Source: Gamarada debralockiae | Taxonomy: Eukaryota; Ascomycota; Leotiomycetes; Helotiales; Hyphodiscaceae | Direction of reading: 5' to 3' | Assembly: GCA_002803225.1 (NCBI GenBank) | Contig: NXFV01000911.1 | Location: forward strand, 1 to 64,000 | DNA length: 64,000 bases | Part shown: piece by piece, positions 35,801 through 46,380 of the stretch | Position numbering within the stretch: position 1 is the stretch's first letter | Layout of the letters: every line of letters starts with the position of its first letter | Notes under the pieces: generated by a model | What the model saw: only the letters and a program-made list of their open reading frames with translations | What the model was told of the DNA's origin: nothing | Database searches by the model: none | Program-made: the position numbers and the translations under genes

Positions 35801-36043
35801 TGTTATGGAACGTTGTTTGCATCACTGCCGCTTCTGACGCCGCCGATTGAGGCCGTGGGGAAAAACTTCACGCTCAGTCTCTGGGAACATGCATCTCAAG
35901 AGCCAGTTGCCAGAAAACCAACAACATTTCCCTTCGGAACAGAGTTGCTGAAGAGGGATGTTGAGGGAGCGGGCAAGACGTCAAGCGAAGAGTCGAATGG
36001 GTCTCTTGGAGAGAAGAGCGATCCGTTTAGGGATCCTGATTAG
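32888..36043 (+). CDS. secreted GH16-like domain fused to acyltransferase_3-like membrane domain
   Basis: A single 3.1-kb exon encodes 1051 residues from ATG 32888. The frame is open further 5' but has no ATG, and this start gives a clean signal peptide (residues 1-20, MKTFLYIVGLLLHLRFILA). Residues about 30-300 form a concanavalin-A-like/GH16-type beta-sandwich with many N-glycosylation sites. The place of the GH16 ExDxxE motif reads RWDIDVMN (about 158-165), so the classical nucleophile/acid pair looks incomplete and the domain may bind rather than cut. A membrane helix at about 330-350 (WLPLTIVIVFSGIFAVVTV) precedes a long Ser/Thr/Pro-rich linker (about 370-590). From about 594 (RVDYLAGFIAMSALLV) to 1000 there are ten or so helices homologous to the neighbouring acyltransferase. 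A role in binding, trimming and acylating the GT2 product is inferred. Confidence 0.88.
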   Translation: MKTFLYIVGLLLHLRFILAAIIVQDVESCSCGFYDQDADLIFTDTSIVYFNETDVIPTNDFYVESFEHKYDRGWNALYRQGAAIENIEIVNDTSARNLTGLGLYCNPADDNGLVTGASMRSARQDIFFGSFRSSMRAPRKWLKGSALSMVLDHNKTERWDIDVMNTDNSSGAWVSMLMTDQFSNVWLGTNFTNLTAAGMDPWYYLEYRVDWTRDRIDYYVGNTLWKSYTKEENGTLPSTPAPLRWQHWSLGNEYNTQGPPGIRSEANIGWTRIFFNSSLTTDDERKAFDDRCTPSAACLMSDNSLRGSTTYAPEALQPWKQYHKKWTVPWLPLTIVIVFSGIFAVVTVKSIWRRFSWDSVYEFLGLKKRGPRASSPTASAVSTGSETTTGYKNTHRSTHVANSSSQDSSQDNSIRGRLPRDASFTTLSPPPTYSGSHTPVPQYQTPSTSAWPSRVNSVDDLTIERPLPHSDSVSSNLYMAGRGSKASRTAAVQSGEGSGVLQHYSSSSNPFLPRTHSTSLTLEPEGNPAGSYPPDSISHTLATPAPVAVSSKFVEGESEKSAEKPQVSVKETKAETSAAADAVASGTTAPLARQRVDYLAGFIAMSALLVTLNHFGLTFWASVIIPSVRPHYASETWARKTIASYFLDPLWIGPFLMISTRFLVSNYLRTGKLDNMAQKIVSRPFRLLTPVASIATLEYFLTDSGALNWLEYLPSVTWSPWPFTAIVANPGVFISEIIQLAYLIPNAAPMITYNYCTGVLWTIPVQLQGAWQTLLALIMVKECKTPWKRFAFYAFCIVNHWYGLSWGSYYYAGVLLADLELTFKYRTWLHARWWAYYPLLFMLVIVALGGFTIDMVTQWTGVNYAIFEYGWHPDTMTGLTISQAGNSVYPDYFIPRLNALLTTVSMQMVVEICPTVQKVLSIKPLQLLFPHVFTIYLIHGFIFWSVGSWAMISIFSYGCPYWLCVLLTAIICYGTLFASLPLLTPPIEAVGKNFTLSLWEHASQEPVARKPTTFPFGTELLKRDVEGAGKTSSEESNGSLGEKSDPFRDPD

Positions 36044-36411
36044 AAGCAGAACCCATTTGCTGATCCTGATTCGAAGGAAAAGCGGATGGTGTTTGAGAGG
36101 ATTGAGGAGGTTTGATTTGGTGTTCTTGGAGGGGCGATGAGCAATGGATGAGTGAGTTTCTTGTCTCTCATTTTCAATCCAGCATTTCTGTATGAGTTAG
36201 GGTCATAGACATATAAAGTAATACACATAAAGGGAGGGGTACACACTAAAAATTAAACTGTCATTAGACGTTTCGTATAATGATCCAACTGCAAAGCTCA
36301 AAGATTGATGGCTCCTTCGACGTGATCCAAACAAAACCCGGAGAAGTAGAGAACGGGAAGGAGTACAGCTTCATTATGCCCAACCATCCCTATACTTCCC
36401 CTCAAACTCCA
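36044..36411. other. 3' flank of the fusion gene
   Basis: No gene. The first bases after the stop repeat its coding end almost in frame (GATCCTGATT at 36033 and again at 36062), so a small tandem duplication spans the stop codon. The remainder is probably 3' UTR and spacer. Confidence 0.4.
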
Positions 36412-37260
36412 TCACACACACTCCTCCACCACAGCAACGCCAACAACAGTCTGCAATGACGCACTCCTATCACATGAAAAACCTCCAGAGGAACACGTGC
36501 TTTTGTTGCACGTCGCACAAATTGATATTACGCTTCGCCAGCTGACAAAATCCGCTCGATACCACCCACCATCTGGCACTTTCCAGCTGGGGTTTTCGGA
36601 TAGACATTTCTGGCAGGTAAAATCCCCATGCAACTTCCCCCTTGGGAAAACCACACGCTCCATTTCTCCTATGTCGGTATCTGGAAAGCCCTCAGGAAGA
36701 TTTGCTTGCATCTGGTTGGGGAAGAAGATGATAAGATCGCGACTGCCAGAACATCCCAGATGCGCAGGGGGTTGACTTAATCCGACGGAGATCTTCTGCT
36801 GGATTATTAAAACTCAGGGGGCGCATCTACCGGGATACCTATTTCTTATCTTTGGAAAGGAGGATGGATTGCAACTGCCGTTTTTGACGAGACCCCGACT
36901 CGCATGGGATCGATAGGATTTACCAGGAGACATCGGGATTTGCGAGCTGGATAATCTGTGCCATGTAAAATTTACCGGCAGATACGATGCAGCTTGGATA
37001 TTCGAATTGAACGTCTGCGATTGGAAAGTGTGTGGGTACTTGGTGTCTTTGGGAAGGAGAAGGATCGCGACTGCCGCTTTCAGGAGACTCCAGATTCGCA
37101 GGGGTTGGTTGGCAAAATCATCACGATTCAGTTAAGATCGTATTTCTGCTGGGTAGTGGATTTCTGGCAGTGCAATCCGAGGACTGTTTGTCCATTGGGG
37201 AAGTCGAATCGATGGTTTGTATATGCAGAGTTATTAACATAAGGGATTTGGTTGTGGTTT
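36412..37260 (-). pseudogene. decayed locus of tandem Cys/Trp-containing units
   Basis: On the minus strand, 36711-36412 encodes a Cys-containing stretch (FPRGKLHGDFTCQKCLSENP, then CATCNKSTCSSGGFSC) that resembles zinc-ribbon-like units. A related segment appears near 37140-37210 (FPNGQTVLGLHCQKSTTQQK). At the DNA level three diverged copies of a GGAAGGAG...CGACTGCC...GATTCGCAGGGG-type unit lie at about 36716, 36855 and 37047. Frames are broken between units. This looks like a multi-unit Cys-rich protein gene that has decayed. No family is assigned. Confidence 0.4.
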
Positions 37261-38733
37261 GGGCAAGTCGCCTCTTTTAGGGAAGGAGGCGCGTGGCGTC
37301 TGGCAAATAAAGTCTCGGAGCCACAAAATTGAAGTGAAACCTAGAGAACCACTCGGATTACTCCCTTTCTCTTCTTGGAAAATGGAAAGACTTAGGTACC
37401 GTGAATCCGCCGCCTCAGGATAGAAAGAGAGAAAGTCAGAACTTGCAGTTGCTAGCTGGCCTGCTCCTGATCATCACGTGATCGACAGCTCAGGTGGTGA
37501 CAAGTATTTCCTAGCGACCTGTTGCCTTTCCGGTTCTTGAGTCGATTCTCTATGGTGGAAATGCGATCAAATTATTCGCTCCACGTTAAGAACTGTACAT
37601 ATCTTAGTCTGAGGGATTTAAATTGGGTGAGAACAGAGAGAGCTTATTATTGTAAGGCAACTTCATGGGCTGAAGCCGTACTTCCGGACGCTGCGGCGAT
37701 TGGTTTCTTATTCCCTTCTCGTTCTTGCTGGCGATTATGTTCTCGATTTTATGGAGCAGCGGAGACGTTTATTAAGGTGCTTTAGAAAAGAAATGCGTGG
37801 CAGACCCTCGATATTTATTCCTGAACATGTTCCTCGAATGCAGTTCAAATTTTGGATTGGAGGCGTTTGTTTCGCATACGAAGTATGGCTGTTGAAGCCG
37901 TGAGATGAGGCTGGCAAAATCTAGTGATGGTAGTCACATAAAAGGTCATTCTTCGAAGTAGGATACGGGTTACCACCGCTCTTACGACTTACGATCCGAT
38001 ATAAGTTCAATAAATCCCCCAAAAAAAGGGGGGGGGGGGTTTTTTCTCGGATTAATAACGGTCAAAGTATCAAGGTTTTCTCAGCGAAATTGTTTGTCGT
38101 GCAGGCCAGGGTAGGATTTTGCTTCCAAACCCGGCTTTCCCGATCCCGCCATTCAGAATCTTGGGATGAACGACCCCCAACATCGCGTCCTGCAATCCTT
38201 CCAGAAGCCACGCAACCCGAGCGCCCCGACCGACGACATCCAATCGCTTGATCGATGCCAAGAACGTGATGGATCGAAACAGCCTTTGTCACCTGGCATC
38301 CGAACACGTGCGGAGCTTCTCCAGCTGCACCACCGTTATCACTTTAGATGTCTTGCGCTAGTTGGGACGTCAGAACCCGGCACGCTTTTGCTCTTTTTCT
38401 GTCAGCGGGCAGCTTATCGATCTTATCAATCCTGCTCCTCGCAACACCTGTTGCTCGTGGGGCCGATGAAGCCAATCATGAGTGCAGTTGCTGGGGAGTG
38501 GTGCCTGCCCATTGTCCCCTAATTACCAAATGTACTGGGTACTCCCATGGAAAAAGCTTCTTCCCAGCAGTCCCACCCTAACGGATACTCCGATCTGCTA
38601 CGGTACGATTCGTATGTGAGAGCTAGCTAAGCTTCAGGACCGTGCCCGCATACAAGAAGAGCTCCCCCGCCCAGCTAGGAAAATGTAGGTGTTTTCTCGA
38701 TCTCTCAACCCAATTGAAGCTTTCAAGGTTAAA
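37261..38733. other. gene-free stretch
   Basis: No gene is supported. An A-run followed by a G-run near 38019-38046 forms a short homopolymer block. Sequence from about 38600 on is the probable promoter and leader of the phosphatase gene. Confidence 0.4.
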
Positions 38734-40958
38734 ATGCTTCTCTCGCAGCTTACCCTCGCCTTTCTCGTCTCCGCCGCTGGAGTACGAGCTGCGGCCGACC
38801 TGCTCACAGATATCGGCAAGATCTCGAGAAGCTGGGGTCAGATCTCAGTGTATGCTGACAATGACGAGGATTACTTCGGCGTAGAGTACGTTGGTCTTCC
38901 TGATGGTTGCCAGGTCGTGAGTACTACATCCCAATTGTCCATCGAACGTCAATTGACAAGATTAGGAATCTGCAAGCACTCTCCAACGCCATGCCCAACG
39001 ATTCCAAACCAGCTCAGATGATGATGGAGGAAACGACCAGCGATTCGCCCAGGTGAGTTTTGGGAAGTAATCTATTACGTTCCGAGGACAGTTTTGTGAG
39101 CTAGGACTCATGGATCATGTCTCAAGAGCAGAGACTTTTAAGCTGAGTGAGAGATTGCTGAACCTGACCTTCTCAACCAGAAATTGTCCAACTTCACAAC
39201 CGCTGTGATGGGCAACTCCAGCGCAGGCTCCTTCACCGGCCCTCTCAGCTTCCTGAACACTTACCAATACATTATGCAAGATACTGGTCTCCTCACTGGA
39301 ATCGGCGCAACGACTGAATTCCAATCCGGTGTCACGTTCTGGAACCGCTACGGACGAACACTCTACAATGCATCTATTGCCCAGACTGCATACAATGCTA
39401 CTTTTGCCAATGGAACAGCCCGACCGCCCGTCGTGTTGAGAACCACCAGTCAGTCTCGAATCGAGAACAGTCAAATCAGTAAGTATCCGAGCAAGTTTCC
39501 TTCAGATTATGGTCGCTTTCATGAGCTCTACTCCCGATTTCGACCTTATCGAGGAGTTATGAGACCCCTAACCCTTCATCCGGTTTGAGCGATTACTGAC
39601 TCCGAAAATCTCACAGGTTGGGCCCTTGGATTCTTCGGTCCCAGCTTTCAGACTGTCCCGTCGCCAACACTCGCCAATTGGACGTCTCCATTCCGAGTGG
39701 TGATCATTCCCGAGGGAGGAACCGAGAATGACACTTTGGCTTCGTACGACAGCTGCTTCAATGATAACCTTCCTCTTGGATCTCTTGGAGACGACGATTT
39801 GTTTACCTACCTGCCGAAGTATCTGGGTGCTGCCACCAAGCGTATGCAACAGTATGCACCGTCGGGCTTCACATTCAACTATAATGATACGTATGCTATG
39901 CAGAGCATCTGTGCTTAGTAAGTGATCATCGGAGCCGATACTACTTCATTCTGGATGAATCATTGAGTTCTACTCCCGACTTCAACTTCGAGGAGTGTAT
40001 CTTCAAAGCTTGGAACTCGTGTAGTGGGCGCAGCTCTAATCTTTTAACTCGTTTGAGCAATTGCTAACTGCGAGATTTTCAAAGCGAGTACAACTATATT
40101 GGCACGTCGGACTTCTGTACTTTATTCACTGCCGACGAATGGGCTGGATTCGAGAACACTCTCGACATGGAATGTGCGTATGCCCCAATCCTCAAAGGGG
40201 GATGGCCTCAGCCTCTCATATTCAAATCGTTCCCTTTGAACAATTTAGAATACCCCAACCCGCCATTCAATCCATCGCTAACAATGTAACTTACAGATTA
40301 CTACGATTACAGCTACGGCAACCCCACTGGTCGAGCTCAAGGAATCGGTTACCTCCAAGAACTCCTCGCCCGTCTCGAACACACCTACATCAACTCCTCC
40401 AACTCCTCCGTAAACTACACCATCGATGACAACCCCACTACCTTCCCCCTCGGCCAACCCTTCTACGCCGACTTCACCCACGACGACATCATCGTTTCCG
40501 TCCTAACCGCTATGTCCATGGATTACTTCAAGGACCCTCCATCTCTCACCCAATACCCACCGAACCCTAACCGCCATTTCATCCTCTCGAACATGACGCC
40601 CTTCGGTGGCCGACTCATCACTGAAACAATCGGCTGCTCCTCCGCCGATCCTGCACCTGTCAAGGATTTCCGAACCCAGTACAGCCCAACGCAATACGGA
40701 TATAACCCGTCGAATGCTACACATAAATTCGTTCGTATGCGCCTCAACAACGGTATATTACCACTGAACACTATTCGAGGAGGAGCTTGCGGAAATTCTA
40801 CAACAGGAAGAATTGATGGAATGTGTGATATGGGCTCGTTCTTGGCCTCCCAAGCGAATTCGTATGCCCTGAGCAACTATGACTATGCTTGCTTTGGCAA
40901 CTACACTATTGCGAATGCAACTAGTGGGCAGGATTATGATGGTGCTATTGAGGCTTGA
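38734..40958 (+). CDS. secreted histidine acid phosphatase (phytase-like)
   Basis: It hydrolyses phosphomonoesters, possibly phytate, through a phosphohistidine, outside the cell. Six exons are inferred: 38734-38916, 38966-39052, 39181-39478, 39617-39917, 40085-40173 and 40297-40958, giving 440 residues with a continuous frame. Residues 1-19 are a signal peptide (MLLSQLTLAFLVSAAGVRA). The nucleophile motif is LQRHAQRFQT with His70; it departs from canonical RHGxRxP by A for G and Q for P. The proton-donor HD motif is THDD (His282-Asp283). Other family segments are GVTFWNRYGRTLYNA, RTTSQSRIENSQ, IIPEGGTENDTLASYDSC, GFENTLDME and FGGRLITETIGC. There are many N-glycosylation sites. The start is the only ATG that gives a signal peptide. 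The Q in the nucleophile loop could alter activity or pH optimum. Confidence 0.92.
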
Positions 40959-43188
40959 TTGCTCCCTCTCTCGCTTGGCATCTTTTGATGAATTTACAGT
41001 AATGAGTAATGATAGAATTATAATCGTTCGACGAGATTGAGTTTTGATCGGCCTTCCATGTGGTGTTCAACATAGTGTCAAGAAAACGAGTTTCCCTTCC
41101 CAGAACATGAGTTGATCTGTAACTGTCGTCAATCCGACAGCGGCAAGCCTTCGACAACGGAAAGAAACTTCGCTATAGAGATCATGTTGTTTGCTCGACG
41201 CCGCGAAAGGCGTCGAAAGAAACAGTCGAGAACGGGTACGGAGTTCAGGGAGTAGAGAGACAGGGCGATAGGGTCCCGAACTACGTTCGCCAATTTAGAC
41301 TCTAATACAGGAGAGGACTGGGTTGTCGTGCGAGTTATGAGCAACGAGAATGGACTCGCTGCTGGTGTACTTGGTCTTAGCTGTGAAGACGCGATAGTGG
41401 AGAGGTTTTATGCTATATAGCCCTTTCAGTTGTGTTTCACTGCAATCCTCCAACGCCTCTCTGGATTCATTTATTCGTCAGCGACTTATTCATATCCAGG
41501 ATTCCTTTTCAGTCTGCAGCTGCATATAAACCCAGTCCATTCGCACAACAGCCCTCATTTGCTAGGAAAAGGAGACGAAGCCATGCTCATGGATTTCAGG
41601 CGAGAGGGCCGTGGCTACAGCGTGCTGTAACTCGACAACAAGAGATCTAAAATTATCGCCAACAATAATGGATTCATGAGAAATTATATAGAAATAGTAG
41701 AAGAGAAGCGAATGTATCTTTGCAGTTGGGTTTCATGAAGGATTTTTGGCTTAAATTTCCTGCGAACATCATTGATTAGAGTTGCTCGTGCCGTTCCGGT
41801 TCCTGAAGAGGATGATGTGAATCGGATAGAGCCTAGTGGAATAAAAGGGATGTCTTGTTATTCATGAATATAGAGTAAGTATTTTAGATATTCACTAAAG
41901 TTCTATGAGGAGCACAGGTGCAAAAGGCCACTTGTAGACAAAACTGCTGCACATTCAGTTTAAATATAGGATTTTACCATTACTCAAGTGAATCTTACCT
42001 TGAAACAATCAATCAAATTTTTGGACCCTAGAACTCCGCACACCAAGCCCCTTTGGACCAATGGGGGCTGTTTTCAGTCACGTGGAGGTCATCACCTGAT
42101 GGTCGGCATTTCGTTAGCGAGAGGACCTTGTTCCTCGTTTCAAGCAGAGTGTTCATTTCAACTCCATCCAAACTGCTTAGACGACCCCCGCATCCGTCAT
42201 CCTGCCAACGCCCTATCTGGTCTCTGCAATAGATCTAATATATCTGCTGGCGATCGACACGAGAGCTTAAACAGCATTGGAAACAGCAATCACCTAATCC
42301 AGATTGAGGGATTCCAACGAGCCTTTCCAGCTTCCACTGCAGTCTATCTATCCACCTTCGAATCCTCAACTTCGATCAATCAAACGGATGAGGCATTGGA
42401 GCTAAAGAATTGAGATGAAGCAAGTGAGTGAAGTTTCAGATACCTCTTCCAAATTGGGCGACTCACATCTCCTCTTGGCATGGCGAAACATCTCCACCAA
42501 TCTGGTGCATTTCCCCGCATTTTCAATTATCCAATACCACGGACGACATCAGCCGCTCGGCTGATCACTGCATTGTGTGGCCCCAATATGGGAAGTATGT
42601 TTCAACGACGAGGCTTTTGGGTCATCTGTTTGAGATGCCGGATTCTAAGATTAGAACGTTTGAGGTGCCTGCGAGTGCGAGATTCTCGATTCCTGTTCCA
42701 ATTCTCTGGAAATTTCTCAATATGAAATATCCAATCTGCCAACATAATTTAGTTGTGTGCGACTCGATGGTTTAAGAGATGGATTTTCCCGAATCACCTC
42801 GGCCGTTCGAGTATTATGAGATTTCTCGGTGACTTTGGATACAGTGTGCCTCCGGGCTTGGTTTAGTACCCTCAAAGGTATATTGAAGCTTAAATCCATA
42901 TTTGAGGGGCATTCTTCATGTTCCGCGATTGTTTGGGATAGGTTTGTCTTTATTGGTGGGATGTGAGGATTCCCTGTGTTGGCAGGAGAACACCTGATGA
43001 AGTACTTCGGTGTAAAACCTCACGAATTTCCCAAATGTGTTCCTTTCGTCCTTTTGTGGTTTTAGAAGGGTACATTTAAAATCAGTCATTCGTTTTGTTG
43101 CTTCGCCTGTCTTTCCTCGCTCTCGTTGGTTTCAATCTTCATACAACCTTCACACTTCCTCGTTATCTCGAAATTCCACTTTGCCGTC
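40959..43188. other. gene-free stretch
   Basis: No gene is supported in 2.2 kb. Plus-strand frames at 41988-42413 and 42428-42775 lack domain features and splice logic. The last 100 bp before 43189 are pyrimidine-rich and likely form the promoter/leader of the esterase. Confidence 0.4.
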
Positions 43189-44060
43189 ATGAAGCCTTTC
43201 TACTCTATATCTTCAGCCTCGTTGGCTACTATGGCATTGGCAGCTCCGGCCGATGAAGTTTCTGAGAGAGCAACTACCCCCAAGGTCTACCTGGCTGGTG
43301 ACTCGACGATGGCTCTTGGTGGAGGTGGAACCGGCACTCAAGGTACACTCTCTAGAATTCATCCCCATTCCCTCTTCGGGTGACTGCAGAGCCAATTGCT
43401 GATTCCTCACTAGGCTGGGGCGTATATCTCCCCTACTCCCTCACTGGCGTGACCGTTATCAATGACGCCATAGCCGGCCGTTCCGCGCGCTCCTATACAG
43501 ACGAAGGGCGCTTCGCCGCCATAGCAGACGTTGTTGTATCAGGCGATTTCGTGGTCATAGAATTCGGGCACAACGACGGCGGTTCTCTGACCCCAACTGA
43601 CAACGGACGCTCCGATTGCGTCGGGGCCGGCGACGAGACCTGCACCACAGCCGCCGGCGTCGTGGTCCAAACATACGTAACCTACCTCACCAACGCAGCG
43701 AAAGCCATGATCGCGAAAGGTGCACACGTTATCATCTCCTCGCCCACGCCGGATAATCCCTGTGAGACGGGGACGTGTTCGTATACCCCAAACAGGTTCA
43801 CGGGATATTGTGCGGATGTTGTTGCGAATGCGGGGAGTTCGTCTGCATTTGTGGATCATGGACAGTATGTTGCGAATCGGTTTATTGCGCTTGGAGCCAC
43901 TGTTGTGGATAGCTACTATCCGATTGATCATACGCACACAAGTCCGACAGGTGCGAATGTCGTGGCGGCCCAGTTTGTGAAGGGGTTGCTTTGTGGAGGG
44001 AGTCCATTGGCGGCGTATGTGAAGAATACGACGGCCAGTATTGCTGGGAGCTGCATCTAG
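43189..44060 (+). CDS. rhamnogalacturonan acetylesterase (CE12, SGNH hydrolase)
   Basis: It removes acetyl groups from the rhamnogalacturonan backbone of pectin outside the cell. Two exons are inferred, 43189-43342 and 43414-44060, with a 71-nt intron, giving 266 residues. The signal peptide is residues 1-19 (ending ALAAPA). The SGNH blocks are intact: GDST with Ser39 (block I), the Gly in AGRSARSYT (II), GHND with Asn105 (III), and DHTH with Asp223 and His226 (block V). Cys pairs fit the secreted CE12 fold. ATG 43189 is preferred over upstream frame because it opens the signal peptide directly. This supports growth on plant cell walls. Confidence 0.93.
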
Positions 44061-46120
44061 GTTGTTGCTGGCAGTGGTAGGGAAAGGTTTAGTTGGGAGT
44101 AGTGGGAGGAGGAGGGAAAATTCTTTGCAAATATTGCGCTTCATTCCGAAGATTGTAAATAGCTCATCGGTATATATGCATGTTTTTCTCAAGGGCCTAG
44201 TTGCCATATCTGTGACATCTTCAAATGCTCAAGTTCCTTGGGAATTTGGCCTTCAGAGCTCCGGATGGAAGATCCGCATTTTTGAACCCCCACGTCTTCA
44301 ATTGCTCAAACTCCCTGAATAATTGACCTCCTGGAAGTCGCTGCCCGAATCTCTGTCAATTTGAATAGCTCAGACCGTCTGAACGATTGATGGCCAAAGC
44401 CACACTTGTGAGCAAAATGTCTTCAGTCATCTCACTAGTATGCAAGACCAGGTTCATTCAGTTCGCTTCAGAAATTCACAGACACTCGAAAGAAGTCAAA
44501 GATTGGGTGGTGAAAAGTTTTATTCATTCGTCTATCTACTTGGAACTTCGAAGGTCCGAAGCTCATACCCTCCAGAGCACCTTTGGTGGACGAGATGACT
44601 TTCTGTAAATCAACCCAACAAAGGAAAGAAATTACGGATCGTGCTCAAATTCTTAGTATGTGTGGGTATTCGCGCAGTTGTAATTGTGTCGTGTCATATC
44701 GTGTACATCGTGGAATCAATGAAAGTGGTAATTCGTGAGGTTCGTGGAATAGAAAGGAGTTGGGGCATGTGGTCGTCGCTCAAAACGAGTTAGTGAGTAC
44801 TTGTGAAGTTCAATGACCTGTGAGAAGAAGCCCGTGAAGTCGGCGGGGTGTGAAGAAAGGACATCACTAAAAGTGATTCAATGATTGAGGTGGTATTGGA
44901 ATATTCTCCTACTGGCTGTCCTCTGGGAACATTTTCACAAACTCGGACGAAGTCGGGGTGGAGCTGCTGCCAGTCCCGCCATCATCAGATAACCCTTACT
45001 TTCTAGTTATTACCTGTTACTCTTAGTTTTCAAGGCGTTGCTGACCTCATCTTTATCCAGCTGGTTTAACTTTAGCAATCGAACATTCTGAGCTCAGTCA
45101 GAATTCGGATTGGCAAAACCGCGCAGGTGAGGACGGACGCCATTCTCTGTAGCCCCCGATGCCGAACTCTTGTCAACCGCATCAGTTCGTGCCTTTTGGT
45201 GCTCCTATATCGAATCTTCCTCAAGAAATTTCTTGCGGATTGACGACTATTCCTCTTGAAATCGCTTCATCTTTTGCGCGGCCCACAGAGCGAGGTCATC
45301 ATGCGCTTTCTTGTTTTCCTTACTAGGTACAAATTTCTCTTGACTTTGAAAAGTCTGATGATATCATCTAAGGTATGTCGAGGGGCCAAGCGCATATTGT
45401 TGGTGGCGTATGAGATCTCGTGCTCCTCATGTCCTGAACGGTCACCTCAACTCGTCGGAGGCTGAGTCGCTCCATGTTGGAGAATTTTTAGGTTCGGGGA
45501 CGGTGAGGGTATTTGCTGGAGTTGTTGAGTGAGGTAGTAGTTGTGGGCGAACACTGATATGGAATGCGGATGTTGAAATTGAAGGTGAGGTCGCGGTCGT
45601 TGTTTGTTTGGGAGAGGAAGGAAGTGGAGACGCGGAGACGAGGTGGTGCTTAAGCACTTTTTTTGCGAACGACCGCCGGCAAGAAGTGAATATTTTCGGA
45701 CTAAATTTACTTTATTTCAAATTGAGGAGGAAAAAGGTTCAGCATTCCATCAGTCCTTAATTGAATGCTTTCTGCAAATCCATTTCGATGGCGCAAGACG
45801 AGGAGAGGTCCACCACCTCCCGATCCTCTCAGTATCCTTTAGGGTCGAGGAGAACCGCTTTGGAAGGACCCTCTTTTCTTCGCCTTTTGAAGGCTGTTAA
45901 TCACATACGTCGACCACCGTTGCTGACCTCCACCTTAGTCCAGCTAGCCATCTGCCCTTCAAGCAAGAACCCAAGAAGCGAAACATCACTCCTCATCCAG
46001 CCTCGGATCCACCTCCTCAAAACGGCCTGATCCACGACTCCCGTCAATTCCTCCTTGCTTCCACAGCGAAAGCCTCTCTCTCCTAGCGAGATATGAGCAG
46101 AACTCCAACGACACGATCGA
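44061..46120. other. gene-free stretch with small diverged repeats
   Basis: At 44215-44400 three loosely related segments recur at about 70-bp spacing (TTCAAATGCTCAAGTTCC, TTCAATTGCTCAAACTCC, GAATAGCTCAGACCGTC). A similar pair, TTGCTGACCTC near 45040 and 45915, may be relic duplication. No protein-coding gene could be supported. Confidence 0.35.
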
Positions 46121-46380
46121 TTACCGGTAGAGAAGGAGATATCGAACGATCTTGCCGACTATGATTAGAATGGTAAAGCCTTCGAAGTAGTATAGGACGA
46201 TTAAAAGCTATGTGATTCGGTTGAAGAAGTCCTATATAGCTATCATCCACAGTTTGGTGCCGAAGTCGTTGAGGAGTGCCGGAAGAGCTCGTACAACACG
46301 TTCACCACGTCCCAGAGGAAGAGCCCGAAGAAGATGATCTGGGACGCTTGGCGAAGGATCTCTCTCATTATGAGGGTCAT
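46121..46380 (-). pseudogene. fragment of a membrane-protein gene
   Basis: ATG 46380 opens MTLIMREILRQASQIIFFGL, then FLWDVVNVLYELFRHSS. A frame slip then leads to LNDFGTKLWMIAI, and after two TAG codons to LLIVLYYFEGFTILIIVGKIV. Two hydrophobic helices with consistent spacing and in-frame stops suggest a relic of a two- or multi-helix membrane protein. The family is unknown. Confidence 0.35.

Noticed and set aside
35114..35850. Long frames on both strands inside the fusion gene (196 and 217 residues)
   Set aside because: They overlap the conserved acyltransferase coding sequence in other phases and carry no recognisable motif.
38019..38046. A-run followed by a G-run as a structured regulatory element
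   Set aside because: A simple homopolymer block is more likely slippage or a sequencing artefact than a site with function.
43539..44207. 222-residue minus-strand frame
   Set aside because: It mirrors the rhamnogalacturonan acetylesterase, whose catalytic blocks are all intact on the plus strand.
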